A stretch of 64,000 nt of DNA from Triatoma infestans (GCA_011037195.1 JAAEAF010003433.1:46166-110165); one strand, 5' to 3'. Positions 1 through 12,135 are shown, numbered from the stretch's first letter. Notes: generated by a model not told the origin, from the sequence alone. A program made the numbers and translations.

Positions 1-95
1 TTTGGTACACAAACTATAAAATTTGTCAATTATAATTTTGAGAACTGGAGTAAGAGAAAGTTGTGTGAGTGTTTCACACCAGATTTTTTTTTTTT
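1..95 (-). repeat. Family D dispersed repeat, end fragment
   Basis: End fragment of the commonest repeat in the window (family D). The conserved end reads AGAAAGTTGTGTGAGTGTTT then CACACCAGATTTT on this strand, followed by a T-run. I call strand + when the motif TGTGAAACACTCACACAACT reads on the given strand. The same end recurs in both orientations near 1730, 17020, 44630 and 49590. No coding capacity is seen. Confidence 0.7.
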
Positions 96-156
96 TTAAT
101 TTAATTTTCGACCACCTTTAGTATAAAATATTCGTCAATGAAAAACAATAATTCAT

Positions 157-208
157 TTTTTTTTGCAGACGTTTCGATTATATATTTAACCTTCTTCAGT
201 GCTAAAAT
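157..208 (-). ncRNA. Hammerhead-ribozyme-like motif (type I, minimal)
   Basis: On the minus strand the order is a stem I strand (TTTTAGCA, 207-200), CTGAAGA (199-193), one extra A (192), a stem II hairpin (191-176, GGTTA paired with TAATC), GAAA (175-172), a very short stem III (AC/GU), the GUC triplet ending at 168, and TGCAAAA, which pairs with stem I (3 bp, an A-A mismatch, then 4 or more A-U). This is the conserved hammerhead core in the type I order, with predicted cleavage between 168 and 167. Minimal hammerheads with short stem III are known from Penelope-like elements and retrozymes. The extra A before stem II departs from the consensus, so activity is an inference. Confidence 0.55.
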
Positions 209-209
209 A

Positions 210-425
210 CAGATAATAAAATAACAAAATTTGGCGTGAAACATTCGCACAACTTTTTCTAATTCCAATTAATACAATTTAATAAAAATAACATTCTATA
301 ATGTTGCAAATATTTGAAAACGTTTGTTTGGGTTGGCCATAAAAAAGGTGGTAGTACGGTGGACATTGTGGGCGTCCACTGTATCAACAGCATGTAGCGT
401 CAGTTTAAATTTAAACGTGGTGGGG
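210..425. other. Unassigned AT-rich sequence
   Basis: No ORF or recognised repeat. It lies between the hammerhead-like motif and the next family D copy. Confidence 0.4.
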
Positions 426-429
426 ACCT

Positions 430-890
430 ACCAAAACGCCTCTTTTTTTTGGAAAATCAATAGCGATACGTTTTTACCTTTCCAGTGATCATTTCAAGAT
501 TATAGAAAATCTTTGCAGCCGTCTTCGAAAAAATACCAAAAAACTTCAAAACCTATTTTGTAAAGCAGCACTTCCGGTTAAGCGATTTTTTCGAATATTG
601 CTTCTTAAGTACAATAATATTATATACGTAACTGTAGTGGTACTTTAGAGGAAAGCATAATGCTAAATGTTCCCTGAGAACTCACGAAAAAATCAATTTT
701 TCAAATAAAAGTTTTAATATACGAAGTTTAAAGAAAAAGTGTTCGAGCCGTTTTTCAAGAAAATTGTGAAAAACTAAAATACCATTCAGTAAAGTCGCAC
801 TTCCAGTTAATGGTTTTTCCCCGAAATCTTCACAAGGTCAGATGCGGTGGTAGTGCTGAAGGGAACAATACCAAGTGTGAATTCCCTGTG
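430..890 (+). repeat. Family D dispersed repeat
   Basis: Contains the internal family D signatures: GCACTTCCGGTTAAGCGATT, a line of the type TACTTTAGAGGAAAGCATAA, and TTTCAAATAAAAGTTTTAAT. The copy seems to end near CAGATGCGGTGG, where a copy in the opposite orientation begins, giving a tail-to-tail arrangement. Confidence 0.65.
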
Positions 891-1760
891 ATTTAACTTT
901 CTCTAAAGTGCTGTTTCAGTTTACTACACAATTCTATCATCTAAATAATATCAATTTGAAATAAATATTTTTGTTGAAATTCCAAGTTTGAAGAAAATCG
1001 GATGACCGAGAGTGTGTTTTTACTGAAAATCATGTTTCAGTTTTTTGCTATTTTTTTTAAAACGGCTCCAAGTTTTCTTTAAAGTAAAAACGTGAACTAC
1101 ATATATAAACTTGACAAAATTTCAAAAATTATTAGTTAATAAAGGTGCTTTTATTAAATTTTAGTTACATATACCTAGTTTTTAGTTACTGCATCTTACT
1201 TACCATCAAGAATTCTTTAAATTTTTTGTTATCTATTTTTATATTTTATATTGTATATTGTAATTTTATATAGTGTATTATTTGTGTTTAATGTCCTCTA
1301 ATTACGTATTTTAATATTTTATTGGCTTTTGTATATCAATAATATGTACTTTTGTTTGTATGTTTAAGTATGTAATTGGGTTTTACCCGTTTAATAACTA
1401 AATAAATAAAGAGCTACAACTTTTATTTGAAATATTTCTCCTAGTTAAAGTCATTTAAGGGAGCTTCTGGGTGAGGAGGTTATGTTTTTCTCTAAACTGT
1501 TATCTTAGTTGATTATACAATTCTACCGACTAAACAAAATTAATTAGAAATAAATAAATTGCCAAAATTCCGAGTTTCAAGAAAATTAGTAAACTGGGAG
1601 TGCGTTTTTACTGAAGTTTTTTTTTCCAGTTTTTGCGATTTCCTCCATAAAAACCCCAGCGAATTTCATTAAATTTGGTATGCTGACTATAAAATTTGCC
1701 AGTTGCAATTATGTAAGCTGCAATAAGAGAAAGTTGTATGAGTGTTTCACACAGATTTTT
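890..1760 (-). repeat. Family D dispersed repeat, interrupted
   Basis: Reverse-oriented copy: AATTCCAAGTTTGAAGAAAA at about 980 and 1580, TCTAAAGTGCTGTTTCAGTT, and the terminal motif AGTGTTTCACACAGATTT ending near 1758. It is interrupted by an unrelated AT-rich segment (about 1140-1416) that looks like a LINE 3' end, and it is flanked downstream by a solo LTR. Confidence 0.65.
1140..1416 (+). mobile_element. Probable non-LTR retroposon 3' end
   Basis: Non-family-D sequence inserted within a family D copy and ending in ACTAAATAAATAAA, the type of A-rich tail found on LINE 3' UTRs. No coding part remains. The call rests on the interruption and the tail; target-site duplications could not be set by eye. 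Confidence 0.35.
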
Positions 1761-1776
1761 TTAACATTATTTATAT

Positions 1777-2580
1777 TGTAGTGGAATCAGATGTCTTGAA
1801 GAGGGTTATGATGCGATGAATGGTTGGGGGTTAGTTAGAGATTTTTAGAGAGTTGTTACTCGAAATATGAACTACTAATTTACGAAAATAGTCTATATTT
1901 TAACAATAATTTAAACGTTTGAAAAGATAAACTACAATTAATTTAAAATGATTTAAATGGTAACTAAGATGCATTACTATGATGAATAAATATATGTTTA
2001 AAACCTTAGATAGGGACGCGCTCGTGATGGATGAACTGATGTCGTAAATGACTGGTAGAATCCTGATGAAACGCTGATAAAATACTGAAGAATACTCATC
2101 CCCTCTTCCGGTGGAGAGACGTTTATATTGGCATCACTCACACATTGACAAGTGTGTAATTACGGGTCACACTAAAACATCTCTTGCCGTATGTTGACCC
2201 TAGGTCTTGAATAGGTCGGTGACCAGTGTGGCAACAGGTGATGAGTGTTTGTTGACCCTTGTATATCGGCCAGGTGGCTTCTTTGACCGTGTTTGATGAT
2301 GGCGGTTATCAAAAGACTGTAGCCAGGTGGACTTTTGAGTGTTTGTTGACCCTTGTATATCGGCCAGGTGGCTTCTGTATACTGACCGTATAATGACCCT
2401 TTTGAAAGGGTTCAGTTGAAAGGGTTTTAGTGTGTCTTTGGCGGTCCCTTTGACCGTGCACTGACCGCGGCTCTTGACCTGAATAATAGCGACTGGTTGG
2501 CACCACTAGTTATAATTTTTATAATTTAAAAATTATATCTTTTCCTTCTTGTTATCACTCCTACTTGTTATCACATTACA
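1777..2580 (+). mobile_element. Solo LTR, family L1
   Basis: An 804-bp solo LTR beginning TGTAGTGGAATC and ending CACATTACA, so it has TG...CA ends with the short inverted termini TGTA/TACA. It is flanked by a 4-bp direct repeat ATAT (1773-1776 and 2581-2584), as expected from an LTR-retrotransposon integrase, for example Ty3/gypsy. A second copy at 17813-18455 has the same ends and a different 4-bp duplication. A candidate TATA-like sequence occurs near 2130. No primer-binding site or internal region is next to it, so it is a solo LTR left by LTR-LTR recombination. Confidence 0.82.
2243..2376. repeat. Imperfect direct duplication inside solo LTR
   Basis: A 40-bp segment (GAGTGTTTGTTGACCCTTGT and on to GGCCAGGTGGCTTCT) occurs at 2243-2282 and again at 2337-2376, a 94-bp period. 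It accounts for part of the length difference from the other LTR copy. Tandem blocks in the U3 of an LTR often carry promoter or enhancer elements; that is an inference here. Confidence 0.75.
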
Positions 2581-2584
2581 ATAT

Positions 2585-3740
2585 ACATCATAGTGTTTAA
2601 TAATTTTAAAAGAAATAACAGTATTTTTTTAATTATTCATATTGCCATAATTATTGCAGGCCTTCAATTGTAAAAAATTCTTTTCATTAATATCAAAAGA
2701 AACCATGGAATAAAAACAATATTGAAGAAAAGCACATGGCTAACTAATCCCCAAAAAATTTATCTTTAAAAAGGCAGAAATCTTAATAAACTTAAATACT
2801 CTCATCAACATAAATATGATGGTTTCAACAAATTTACTCAATAAATAAGGAATTCCCCGAAAACAAACAAATAATAAATAAAAATGAATAATATTTTATT
2901 AAAGTTAATAAATTGTAACAATACGATGAGAATTATAATAATCAACAAAAGAGAATAATTAATATTAATATTAGCTTACATCAGGTTGGTAATATTATAG
3001 ATTTTACCTATTTTTTGGACAGTAATATTAAAAAACGAATGTAAAAAAAATTGTAAAAAATAAAATTAGGTAATCACAGTAAGTAATGTTACGTTTCAAC
3101 AAAAAATTTTTTTTAAATTGCAGAACTAAAATTATTAATTAAAATTGTTATCTTTTACAGAATAAACTATATTATAAAAAAATTACTCTTGAAACTAGCA
3201 TTAAAAACGCCGAAACGTTGAGTTCTTTGTAAAAATAAAAGAAGAAATTTGAAGGTTTTTAAGCTACATAATGTACTTGTTTTTTTATTATATAAATAAT
3301 GCAACTATAATTAGCCTATAAACCTATAAATAAATCATTTCATTCATCATAGTTTTATATATACAATTTTTTATATATAGCAAGTCTTCCGTAAGTTTCT
3401 GCGAAGGTTCCTTAGTGAACTAGCCTTTGACTATTGGTATTTCTCCCTCCAAGTATCTAATTTGCTGCGAATCCAGGACGTACAGAAATCAATTCCATAT
3501 GTAATACCTATTTTTTTTTTTTTTAGGCATTTTAACGTCTATCTAATAACTTAGGGGACAGCAATTGGGGTGGAAGTATTACTACCAATATAAATAAATT
3601 ATTCAATAAAACACTTTTCAGAGAGTGTCGAAGAAGTGTCCTTCCTTCCAATTTTAAGAGTAGGCTCACTAGTACTCTATCAAACCCTTCCCACAAAAAA
3701 ATTCTAAATTTGTTAAACAATTTCGGATTAAACAATAAAA
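2585..3740. other. Unassigned AT-rich sequence
   Basis: AT-rich, with no ORF I would support. A GCCGAAACGTTGAG segment near 3208 resembles the 3' half of the hammerhead-like motifs, but the upstream CUGANGA half is not preserved. Confidence 0.4.
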
Positions 3741-3748
3741 TAAAATAC

Positions 3749-3768
3749 ATATATATATATATATATCA
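3749..3768. repeat. (AT)n microsatellite
   Basis: About ten AT dinucleotide units seen directly. Confidence 0.9.
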
Positions 3769-3928
3769 CTTCAACAAATCGATAATTGAACAACGCTATC
3801 AAGTGTGAAAGATTGAAATACTTTTGCAACTATCTAACTAAATGGTTAAACTAACCAAAGACGAAGTAGAGACAATATCTCAATGTAAAGCCAAGTATTG
3901 CAGGATGGAGTGACGGTGAGAGAGTGAG

Positions 3929-3966
3929 GCTGTGTGTGTGTGTGTGTGTGAGAAAGAGAGAGAGAT
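3929..3966. repeat. (TG)n(AG)n compound microsatellite
   Basis: A TG run followed by an AG-rich run, in a GA-rich neighbourhood (further GAGAGA at 4053 and 4142). Confidence 0.9.
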
Positions 3967-6720
3967 GCTATACTAGAGATATGGTAGCGCTGTACTAGAG
4001 AGGTAGCAGTATTATAGATGGGTAAGGTAGGCTTTCTACACCACATACTATACAGAGAGAGTAACTGAACCTGTGATTGATTGTGCCCAACTTCCTAGCA
4101 TCATTTGTTGGACGTTTCCAATTGAACACAATACTGCGGTCAGAGAGAGAGTGAGACAAACGTTAACTCTTGGCAATGAATGGTGGGCGTTTACATCGTA
4201 ACCAACCCTCCTACTGCCTGCTGGGGTAACCCAGGCCCGCTCGGACTGAAACCATCACCCTCGATGGTCCGCCAATCTAATCCATGAAGAACCTGTTGTT
4301 GTGTGATTGTATTAGTAGAGAGTAGTATCTCTTTGTAACAAAACTTATTATCTCGGCTTTTCCACGTGCAACATATTCCAAATTAGACATTCCAAAATGC
4401 CTTGGTCAGAATATTTAAATTTATTTCCGTACAAAAGAGATGGGTCATGGACAAGAGTTTTCCAAAGAAAAAGCTAGAGATATTATGTATTGCACAGTAA
4501 GCTTCACGTCAGCATGCAAGTTGATACCTCAAAAGATGGTAAAGATCGAATTTTCTTTCTTTTTTTTCCCCCCTGTGATGTTTTGTTCACACAAATCACA
4601 CACAATATATGTAGACCATTTGCTAAAATCTTTTTTCTTCATATTCAGGAAAACCTGGAAACATAATATTGAAAGATATTTATTGTCTAATCCCTCTCTC
4701 AGAAACTCCTCCTTAATCCCTAAAATATTTGATGGGAAAAATTTATATGTCAAAACTTTTCTGGATTCATTTATCTTCCTGAATTAAAATTTTATTTATT
4801 GCAGCATTCTTTGAAATTAGAGAGCGTTATTTATCTGTATTTTTAAACCCTATTTTGCATGTCAGAAGTCTATCAGATAATGGCTGTCCGAGATTGCCAC
4901 CCAATTTTGAAAAGATGTTTCGGATTGAAGAAAACACTTGCTACTCAAAATATAGCATGAGCAATGTGCTGAAAGGCCGTGGAAATCTTCTTGAAATGGT
5001 TAGTTTTTAAACAAGTCTTAATGTTTTAACACTTCTTCCTTAAGGCTTCTTAAAGTTTAACGACATCTTCTTTTCCTACCTTTCGTTAACTGCTTTGTTT
5101 ATAGACTTCCTTTTAAGACTCGTGTTTTGTATACTCTTTATTTTAGCGCACAAATTAAATTAGACTGCGAATTGGACTGGGTATTTATTCGAAAATCTGC
5201 ATCTTGCACTTGGGGGAATTTGAAGGAGCTTGTTGTTTAAAACAGATAGCCTTGTCCGAGCTTTGGCTTTGTGCTTAGTTATGCACTGTAAGCGGTGATA
5301 GTGTTGACGTTATCAGTGGCACTGTTGTGGTAATAATAAGAAGTTCCATCACAAGAAAGTATCCTTTCACTTGACATATTGCTATTGAACTCACTCTAAA
5401 TTAAGTATGAAGTATTCATTTTAATATGAGCTAAATATCAAATAGAACTAAACTTGCTCACTTATTATTTAAAGTAAAATAGGCTCTTAATGGATTCAGG
5501 CTAACATTTTTTTATATTAAAATCGCGACAGGAGAATTGATTTATTGGAATCTTCCCGAAGATAAAGTTAACCACTTTTTTTTTTTAACAATCTAAATGA
5601 AAATCTACATATACAACAAAAATCGATTAACTAAATCTAATTAAAAAAAAAAACAGACAGAAACGAATGGGGTGAGTGGATTGCAAAGTTTGTCTAAATA
5701 ATTGCATTTTAAATCATTGTATTGTGTATGTGTGTGCACACGGAAAAGGCGGAGTTTAATCAGTATACTGTCAGTAGACAATCAGTGTGCTACCCTGCGA
5801 ACTGATTTTCTCGTCTGTTATCTGATTGTTTTCAACTCTTTCGCTTTCCCCCATCAGTGTTTTAAAAAAAAATAGGGGTTCTAAAATATAAATAACAATA
5901 ATTTGTTTAATAAGTTTCAAGTTTTAATGTTTAGTTAAACTAAGTTTTGATTTATTGAATATTTAATAAATTAATGGAATGCAGATTATCTACCACTTAT
6001 TTCATAGTTGGTAGAACCATAAATCTTATCAAAATTATAAAAAAGTTACATTTTGCTTCCTCTTAATGATATTAGAGATGAAAGTATTGCTTCACATTGA
6101 TTTTCTTAATTGACGTTTCAACGAAAACACACCCTATGAGTGCCTCATTGCAGTCTAGAAAAATTTATATTTATCTTTGATTAAATATGTGTACATTTGT
6201 TTTCTTTGATTTATTTCTAAATATATAGAATCGTTTTCTTTGTTACAACGAAAAACAAGGAATTTTGATGGAAAAATTAATCTTTTATCAATCCCAGAGA
6301 CTGCGCTAGTATCATGCTTCTTATCTGTAATTTCAGGACAGTACTACTAATAACTAAATGTGTTACGTATCTGATACGCTTTAAGCGACTCCAGCGCTTT
6401 TAAGCACCACTTTAAATCCAGCCCCTTCGAGGATTTTTATATAAATTTGGCCTCGAATATAGAGTCAAAATCAGTCATTAAATAGTCTTCAAGAATTTTT
6501 AATTAGTTTACTGGTTTTTAACGGGACAACCTGGCTGTAAGTAATTATCAGATAATCTCAGCAGAAAGAAGTCTTAATACAGTTTACAAACTCCCCAGTC
6601 TACAATGTCAAGAAGTTATCTTCGATTAACATCTTTACTCTTTACTTGAATTCTTCTAACAGTGTAAACGTATGAATATAGTACATAGTTAAGCACTTGC
6701 TTATTGTAACATATTTTAGC
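3967..6720. other. Unassigned sequence, no supported gene
   Basis: AT-rich, low-complexity sequence with poly(T), poly(A) and GA runs. An open frame at 4440-4787 (115 codons) has no recognisable domain, and its middle is a translated T/C run, so I do not call it a gene. A GC-richer patch at 4200-4290 is unassigned. Confidence 0.5.
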
Positions 6721-6725
6721 ATATA

Positions 6726-6862
6726 CGAGGGTTATTTAATAAGTAACGAGACAAATCGCTGTAGTACTAAAACGATTTATTCAATCAATACAAAACTTTG
6801 GCTACTTTTCAACATAGTCCCCAGCAACGATTTTACACTTTAAAGCTTGCGTATAGTATGCC
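6726..6862 (-). pseudogene. mariner transposase C-terminus plus terminal repeat
   Basis: Begins CGAGGGTTATTTAATAAGTA after a TA dinucleotide, the typical outer end of a mariner element. Reading the minus strand inward, the last codons spell a GDYVEK-stop ending, which matches the C-terminal end of mariner transposases. Only about 135 bp remain and the rest of the gene is missing. An old, strongly deleted copy. Confidence 0.65.
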
Positions 6863-7029
6863 AAGCATTACACTTAGTTTTATATAAACTTTGATTCACT
6901 GCGTTTGCTGCTACGTTTCTTTTATTAATTATTGATTTACCACAGTTTTAAAACAGCCCTGTACTAGAAAAGGGTACGCCCAAGTAGGTGTAAAAATTGG
7001 AAATCGACACCTGCTCTTGTTTGTAAAAA

Positions 7030-7640
7030 ATCTTCAATTTTTTTTTATTTTACCACTATTTCTAAAAAATTAGAACTTTGGTTTTTTCAATATTCTGTTC
7101 CAGCAAATTGTCCCTACAATATTCATCCAGTGCTAAAAGATTCTTTTGGAGCTCAACAAGTGTATTGGCTAACAAGACCATATTATCGGCAAATAATAAT
7201 ACAGAGAACACATTTTAGTGCGTGAACGCTACATCCTGCCACCCTTTTTGTATCAAAAAAATCATTTTACATTATCAATAAATATTACGAAAAATAATGG
7301 AGATAATTTGTCCCCTTCCAATATTACATGTGTAATACGATACGTATTTGTAGACTGTATTTGTTAACTATCGCGGAGCTAATTGCATGGCTACATAAAT
7401 CTTCAATAATCTCTATTATTTTTCGACTTATACCGAAGATAAAAAGTTTATATCATCACCAGCTGTAGTTGATATTGTCGAAAGCTTTCTTCAAATCTAC
7501 GGATACCGCGTAAATTTGCCTTATTCCGGGAAATATGCAAATTGACCAACGACGAGAGAGTAAATACGCTTAATAATTACTTTTGAAATTATCAGGAATT
7601 ATTCGACGAATCAGATTTAGTTAGAGATCAAGTTTGTATT
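7030..7640 (-). pseudogene. Non-LTR retrotransposon reverse transcriptase remnant
   Basis: The minus strand translates, with interruptions, into RT motifs in the correct order: AVSVDLKKAFDNINYSW (about 7460-7515), a G-D-LSP-like segment (about 7300), LLFADNMVLLANT (about 7160-7200, the catalytic YADD box changed to FADN) and a KTKVLIF-like segment (about 7075). The acidic residue change and several stops show it is dead. The clade is uncertain; the text fits the broad LINE RT families of invertebrates. Confidence 0.7.
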
Positions 7641-7644
7641 GTAA

Positions 7645-8184
7645 CGGAATTAAACATAGGTGGAATAGTAATACAGTTTGTGTACTTGTTGCGACGAACA
7701 GAACGACCTCAGCCATTTTCTGATAAATTGTCCTATTGACGGAGAAATATCTTAGCAGCCCTGACTTTTATAACATAACTGATTTCTTATAAATATATTC
7801 TACTGAAAATAGCAACAAAATAATAAACTTTATGGGGGACTGTACTAAGGTGGAGATCTCTTTTATATCAGTAACTATTACATACATACATAAATGCAGT
7901 ACAATGGTCCAAGCTTAAAACTAGGCACAATATTATTAACTAGGTTTCATAAATTATTAAAATTATAACTTTTATTTTCTTTTAACGTTATGTCCTATCT
8001 AGAATTTTTAAATAATTTTTGTTTGTTTTTGTTTTGCCACCAGTCTCTACTTTATGAGTTATTATACTTACAAACAGTTTATATATAAATAAAATATAGT
8101 ATCAGAATTCTTGTCTTCTTCATAGATCACATTATTACCCTACCATTAAAAAAAAAAAACCGTAACTTAGATGTAACTGGCAAA
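7645..8184. other. Unassigned AT-rich sequence
   Basis: The upstream part may belong to the degraded LINE next door, but no frame can be followed. Nothing else is recognised. Confidence 0.4.
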
Positions 8185-8186
8185 TA

Positions 8187-9490
8187 TACACAGGGTGTCC
8201 CATTTAAACGGGTCCCTTTTGAAATAACTCTTAAACGAAGAAAGATATCAAAAAAGTGAACATAACATTTGATAAAGTATTTGCGCTCTAGTTGATGATG
8301 GTGTTAATGTTATTTTATTTTATTCCCGCCTTACACCTGAAATCGGTGATTAAAAGTTGTGATTTTTTTTTGACACCCACTTTTTACTATTGTATTGAAA
8401 ACTATTAAAAAAATGAAGAATAATGCCGTTAATTTCACTTCAATATTTCAAACCGTTGCCTTACTATTATTCATAAAGTTTCAATTTTCGTCGTTTTTTT
8501 CCCTATTTTTCTGTTTCGTAAACTAAAATTAAAAGCGGATTTTCTTATTGATTTCTAATAAATAAGAGAGTTCAACACTAAAAATAAATATCTGACAACA
8601 CTTAAAAGCTATTTTAGCACAAAAAGGGATTAAAAATCAGGTAAAACATCATCAAAACAAAACAATATTCCGTTTTATTTACAAAAATCTATAAAAAAAA
8701 GATTTCTTATTTATTCAAAACCGGCACTAGCGCAGCCGCTGCCCAACAGATGAAGTTGCTAACCGTATCATGTCTGCCGGAATTGCTAAGCAGGTTTGGA
8801 TTAAGTCTTCTGTAAGTGCTTCTGGAGTTCTTGGTTCCCAGGCATAAATTTTTTCTTTGAGATATCCCCAAAGAAACAATTCAAGGGGGGTTAAATCTGG
8901 CGATATGGAAGGCCAGCTTACCGGTCCCTGTCTCCCGATACAGCGGCTACTGAACATCTCATTCACTTTTCTCCTCGCCCGATCGCCAGATTAAACCCCA
9001 GAAATATTTTTTTATAGATTTTTGTAAATAATTTGGAATATTGTTTTCTTTTAATGATGTTTTAAGTGATTTTTAAGTCACTTATGGTCTTAAGTGTTGT
9101 CAACATTTGAACTCTCTTATTTATGAGAAATAGATAAGAAAATCAGCTTTTAATTTTAGTTTCTACAAAGTAGTAGAAAAAAAAACGTCGAAAATTTAAT
9201 CTTTATGGTTGAATATCTCGGCAAAGGTTGGAAATATTGAAGTGAAATTAACGGCATTATTCTTCATTTTTTTAGTTTTCAATACAATAGTAAAAAGTGG
9301 GGGGCAAAAAATAATCGCAATGTTCAATCACCGATTTCAGGTGTAAGGCGGCAATAAAATCAAATAACATTAACACTATCATAAACTAGAGCGCAATTAC
9401 TTCAACAAATGTTATGTTCACTTTTTTGATATCTTCCTTCGTTTTAAGAGTTATTCCAAAAGTAGCCCGTTTAAATGGGACACCCCTGTA
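8187..9490. mobile_element. IS630/Tc1/mariner-type element with ~0.5-kb inverted repeats
   Basis: The two ends are inverted copies: GGGTGTCCCATTTAAACGGG at 8193 and its inverse, TTTAAATGGGACACCCCTG, ending at 9488. Similarity continues for about 500 bp on each side (to about 8702 and from about 9010), including an AACAATATTCC block and an ACAAAAATCTATAAAAAAA block. The element is bounded by TA (8185-8186 and 9491-9492), the target duplication of the superfamily. The centre holds only a transposase C-terminal piece. The repeats are much longer than the usual ~30 bp, giving a fold-back-like, internally deleted, non-autonomous derivative. Confidence 0.8.
8727..8990 (-). pseudogene. Transposase C-terminal fragment (IS630/Tc1/mariner)
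   Basis: About 80 codons remain. They contain SPDLTPLELFLWGYLKEKIY, the conserved last catalytic-acid region of mariner-like transposases (family form SPDLxPxDFFLWGxLK), preceded by GRQGPVSWPSI. The DNA-binding half and the first two catalytic acids are absent. It sits in the middle of the long-TIR element 8187-9490, so it identifies that element's superfamily. Confidence 0.8.
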
Positions 9491-9494
9491 TATC

Positions 9495-12135
9495 GATGAA
9501 TTATCAATATTTTTGCAAAACCTCCAAAAACAGATATTTCGACATGGTATTTTATCTTTATCGATAAATTTATCTGGCAAAAATTGAATGTCTGTAGTGA
9601 CGCAAACCAAATAATCAAATGTTTTTACTTTGTTGAACAAATATTCCATCAAAATTTATCTTGAATACAGCCATAGTTTATATACGTTGAATGTCTGCAA
9701 GATATATTATGCAAACATTTATTTAGTGAAATGTAGGTAAATAATAAATATTAATATTACCTGTAAATAGTATATATAATATAAAGGAGTAATATTTAAT
9801 TAGTAAATAGGATTCACATAAACATGTAATAATTTAAATAAAACATTGTACAATATGTAAAACTTTTACAATACCAATGGAATATTTTAACTACAATATG
9901 TTATTATTTAAATCTGTTTTTGCTATATAAAATTACGTATTTATTATAATTACTTTATTATTTTTCGGCTCCAAAAATTTTATTTTAACTTTCTCTTATA
10001 AGAGGAAGTTTTTCAATAGTGGAAAATTTTCAAAATCTAAATTTTCCGCCCGTAATACTTTTTTAAATGCCCTTGAATATGTAGGAAAAAAATTATGAAT
10101 GTTATTTACTTTGAACTTCACACATTAATTGCACACAAATCGGCTTAGCATTTTTAACTGCACTTTTCTTTCAGGAAAATTGATGTTTGTAGAGTGTTGA
10201 GAAAACAGCAATCTTAAACTTTTCTCAAACAATGCTTCCTTGGAAGAAATAATACTACATACAAGTATACCATCTATTTGATGGTAAGAAACCTTAAATA
10301 CACCTCTAGACTTGCAAATTTCACGCCTATGCAACCCGGAAGTGTAATTTTAAGAATAACTTTTTTAGGTTTTGTTGGAATTTTCTTGAAAACTCCTACT
10401 ACAATGATTTTATTTAAATTTGTGACAGAAACTTTGTAAGTTGAAGTAAACTCTCTACTACAAGAAACTTGATAACTATTCTTTGACAATGGCTAAGAAT
10501 TAAAAATCGGTCAGAGTCAAAGAAGTCATGCTACCTTGGATAATATTTCTGGAAAATGGTCTAAATGAATGTGTAATTGAAGTAAAGAGAATTTTGTAAA
10601 TCTTTAAACATGAGAGGACAGAATGAGTTGAGAGAGAAACTCTATTTCTTAGACAAAAAACTAAGACCTCTTTATAATCCAATAACACTCTAGGGACCAA
10701 GACTGTTTAAGCATGACAGCTATTTTGTGGGAAGAGTTTCTAAGAGAGACTCACCACCTCACCAGACATGAGATGGCTATATGAGAGAAAGAGACTGAGA
10801 GAGAGAGAGAAAAGATAAAAAAAACATAATAAAACGAAAAAAAGAATGAAGAGAAACCTGTAGGAGTAAAATAAATGGTTCTAACAGTGGCCAGCAAGAG
10901 TATATGTGAGTTGTTGAGGGTGATTGGTCACAGGAGTTTCTGGTTTGGAGAGTGGTGGTGTGTGCAAGAGAGAGTGATATTTAGGAGGGGGGGGGAGTGT
11001 AGGTTTCTAGTGGACATCAGAGAGTGCTACAGAGCGCTGGAGTGCTGGAGAGAGAAAGAAAACTCTCACGGGGAGACCTCGTTAAATTAGCTCCAGGACA
11101 TAATCCCACCACCATAGGGGAGAAAACCCAAAAGTACACCGCTGTCCAACGATAAATAGCCTTTTCGATTTACCCCTTCTTCTTTCTTTTTTTTTTTGTC
11201 GCAATAGGGGTGGAATTTTTATTAGCATACTCATTCTGTATTCGTTAAAAGAAATAACATTTTTTTTTATTTTAAGCAAACAGATTTACTTCCTATTTAT
11301 TGATTGCACTTAGTATTTAACTTTTTTTTTTCTTTTTTTTTTTTTTTTGTTATTGGCGGCAGGTGTAAGTTTATTATTGCTTTAATAGAAGAATCTCGAG
11401 CATATGCCATTTCATCCATGGAGCCTAAAACACTTGCCCAAAATCTTTTCATTATTTTTTATGTCACCAAAATTACCTGGGATTATCGTTTTTATAATGT
11501 TGGTATGTTGGTGGTTGTTTATTTTTATATTAATGTACACACCACTGACGACGCTTTACTCATCAATTTATATTTACGTCTTAGTATGAGGCGGAAAAAA
11601 AGTATAAGTGTATCTCAATAGATTTAATAGCTCACAGTATACTTATAATTAAAAGAAATGTACTATCATTTAGTTTTCGCCTTCGATGAAAAAGGCCACA
11701 ATTTTTTCTGCTTTAGCGGATTCTGTTAAGTTTTAAATGCATAAGAAATGATGCCCAAATTGATTACAGTTTTAATTATATAATTAAAATATTATTGACT
11801 ATTTAATAATAATAATAATAATAAAACAATTGCCGTCGTGATATCCCCCATAACCTTTGCATGTAACATTAATTCATTACTCCTTTAATAATGTTAGTTA
11901 TCAGATATTCATGGCATGTTTTACAAAAAAAAAAGACAATAAGGGTGGGAAAAAAACATCAAGTCTTACCATAACCTTTGCATGAGTACAATTATATTAC
12001 TGGCCCTCAATATATAAAAATTTATACGTAAGTAATTAATGTTCAATAGAAAAAAACAACAAAAAATATATTGTATTGAATATTCAAATAGAATTCAACT
12101 AGTTTTTATTATTTTTGTAACTTACGAAACTTGTT
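9495..12135. other. Unassigned sequence with small repeat traces
   Basis: A short family D end-like sequence lies at about 9990-10060 (CTCTTATAAGAGGAAG). A GA-rich tract (10794-10812), a G-run (10986) and T-runs at 11188 and 11320-11349 are present. Open frames at 10875-11090 and 11304-11621 show no domain and overlap low-complexity tracts. Confidence 0.4.

Noticed and set aside
3186..3230. GCCGAAACGTTGAG segment resembling the 3' half of the hammerhead-like cores
   Set aside because: The upstream CUGANGA box reads CTTGAAACTAGC and no stem II can be drawn.
4440..4787. 115-codon open frame
   Set aside because: Central part is a translated T/C tract; no domain, no splice or promoter context.
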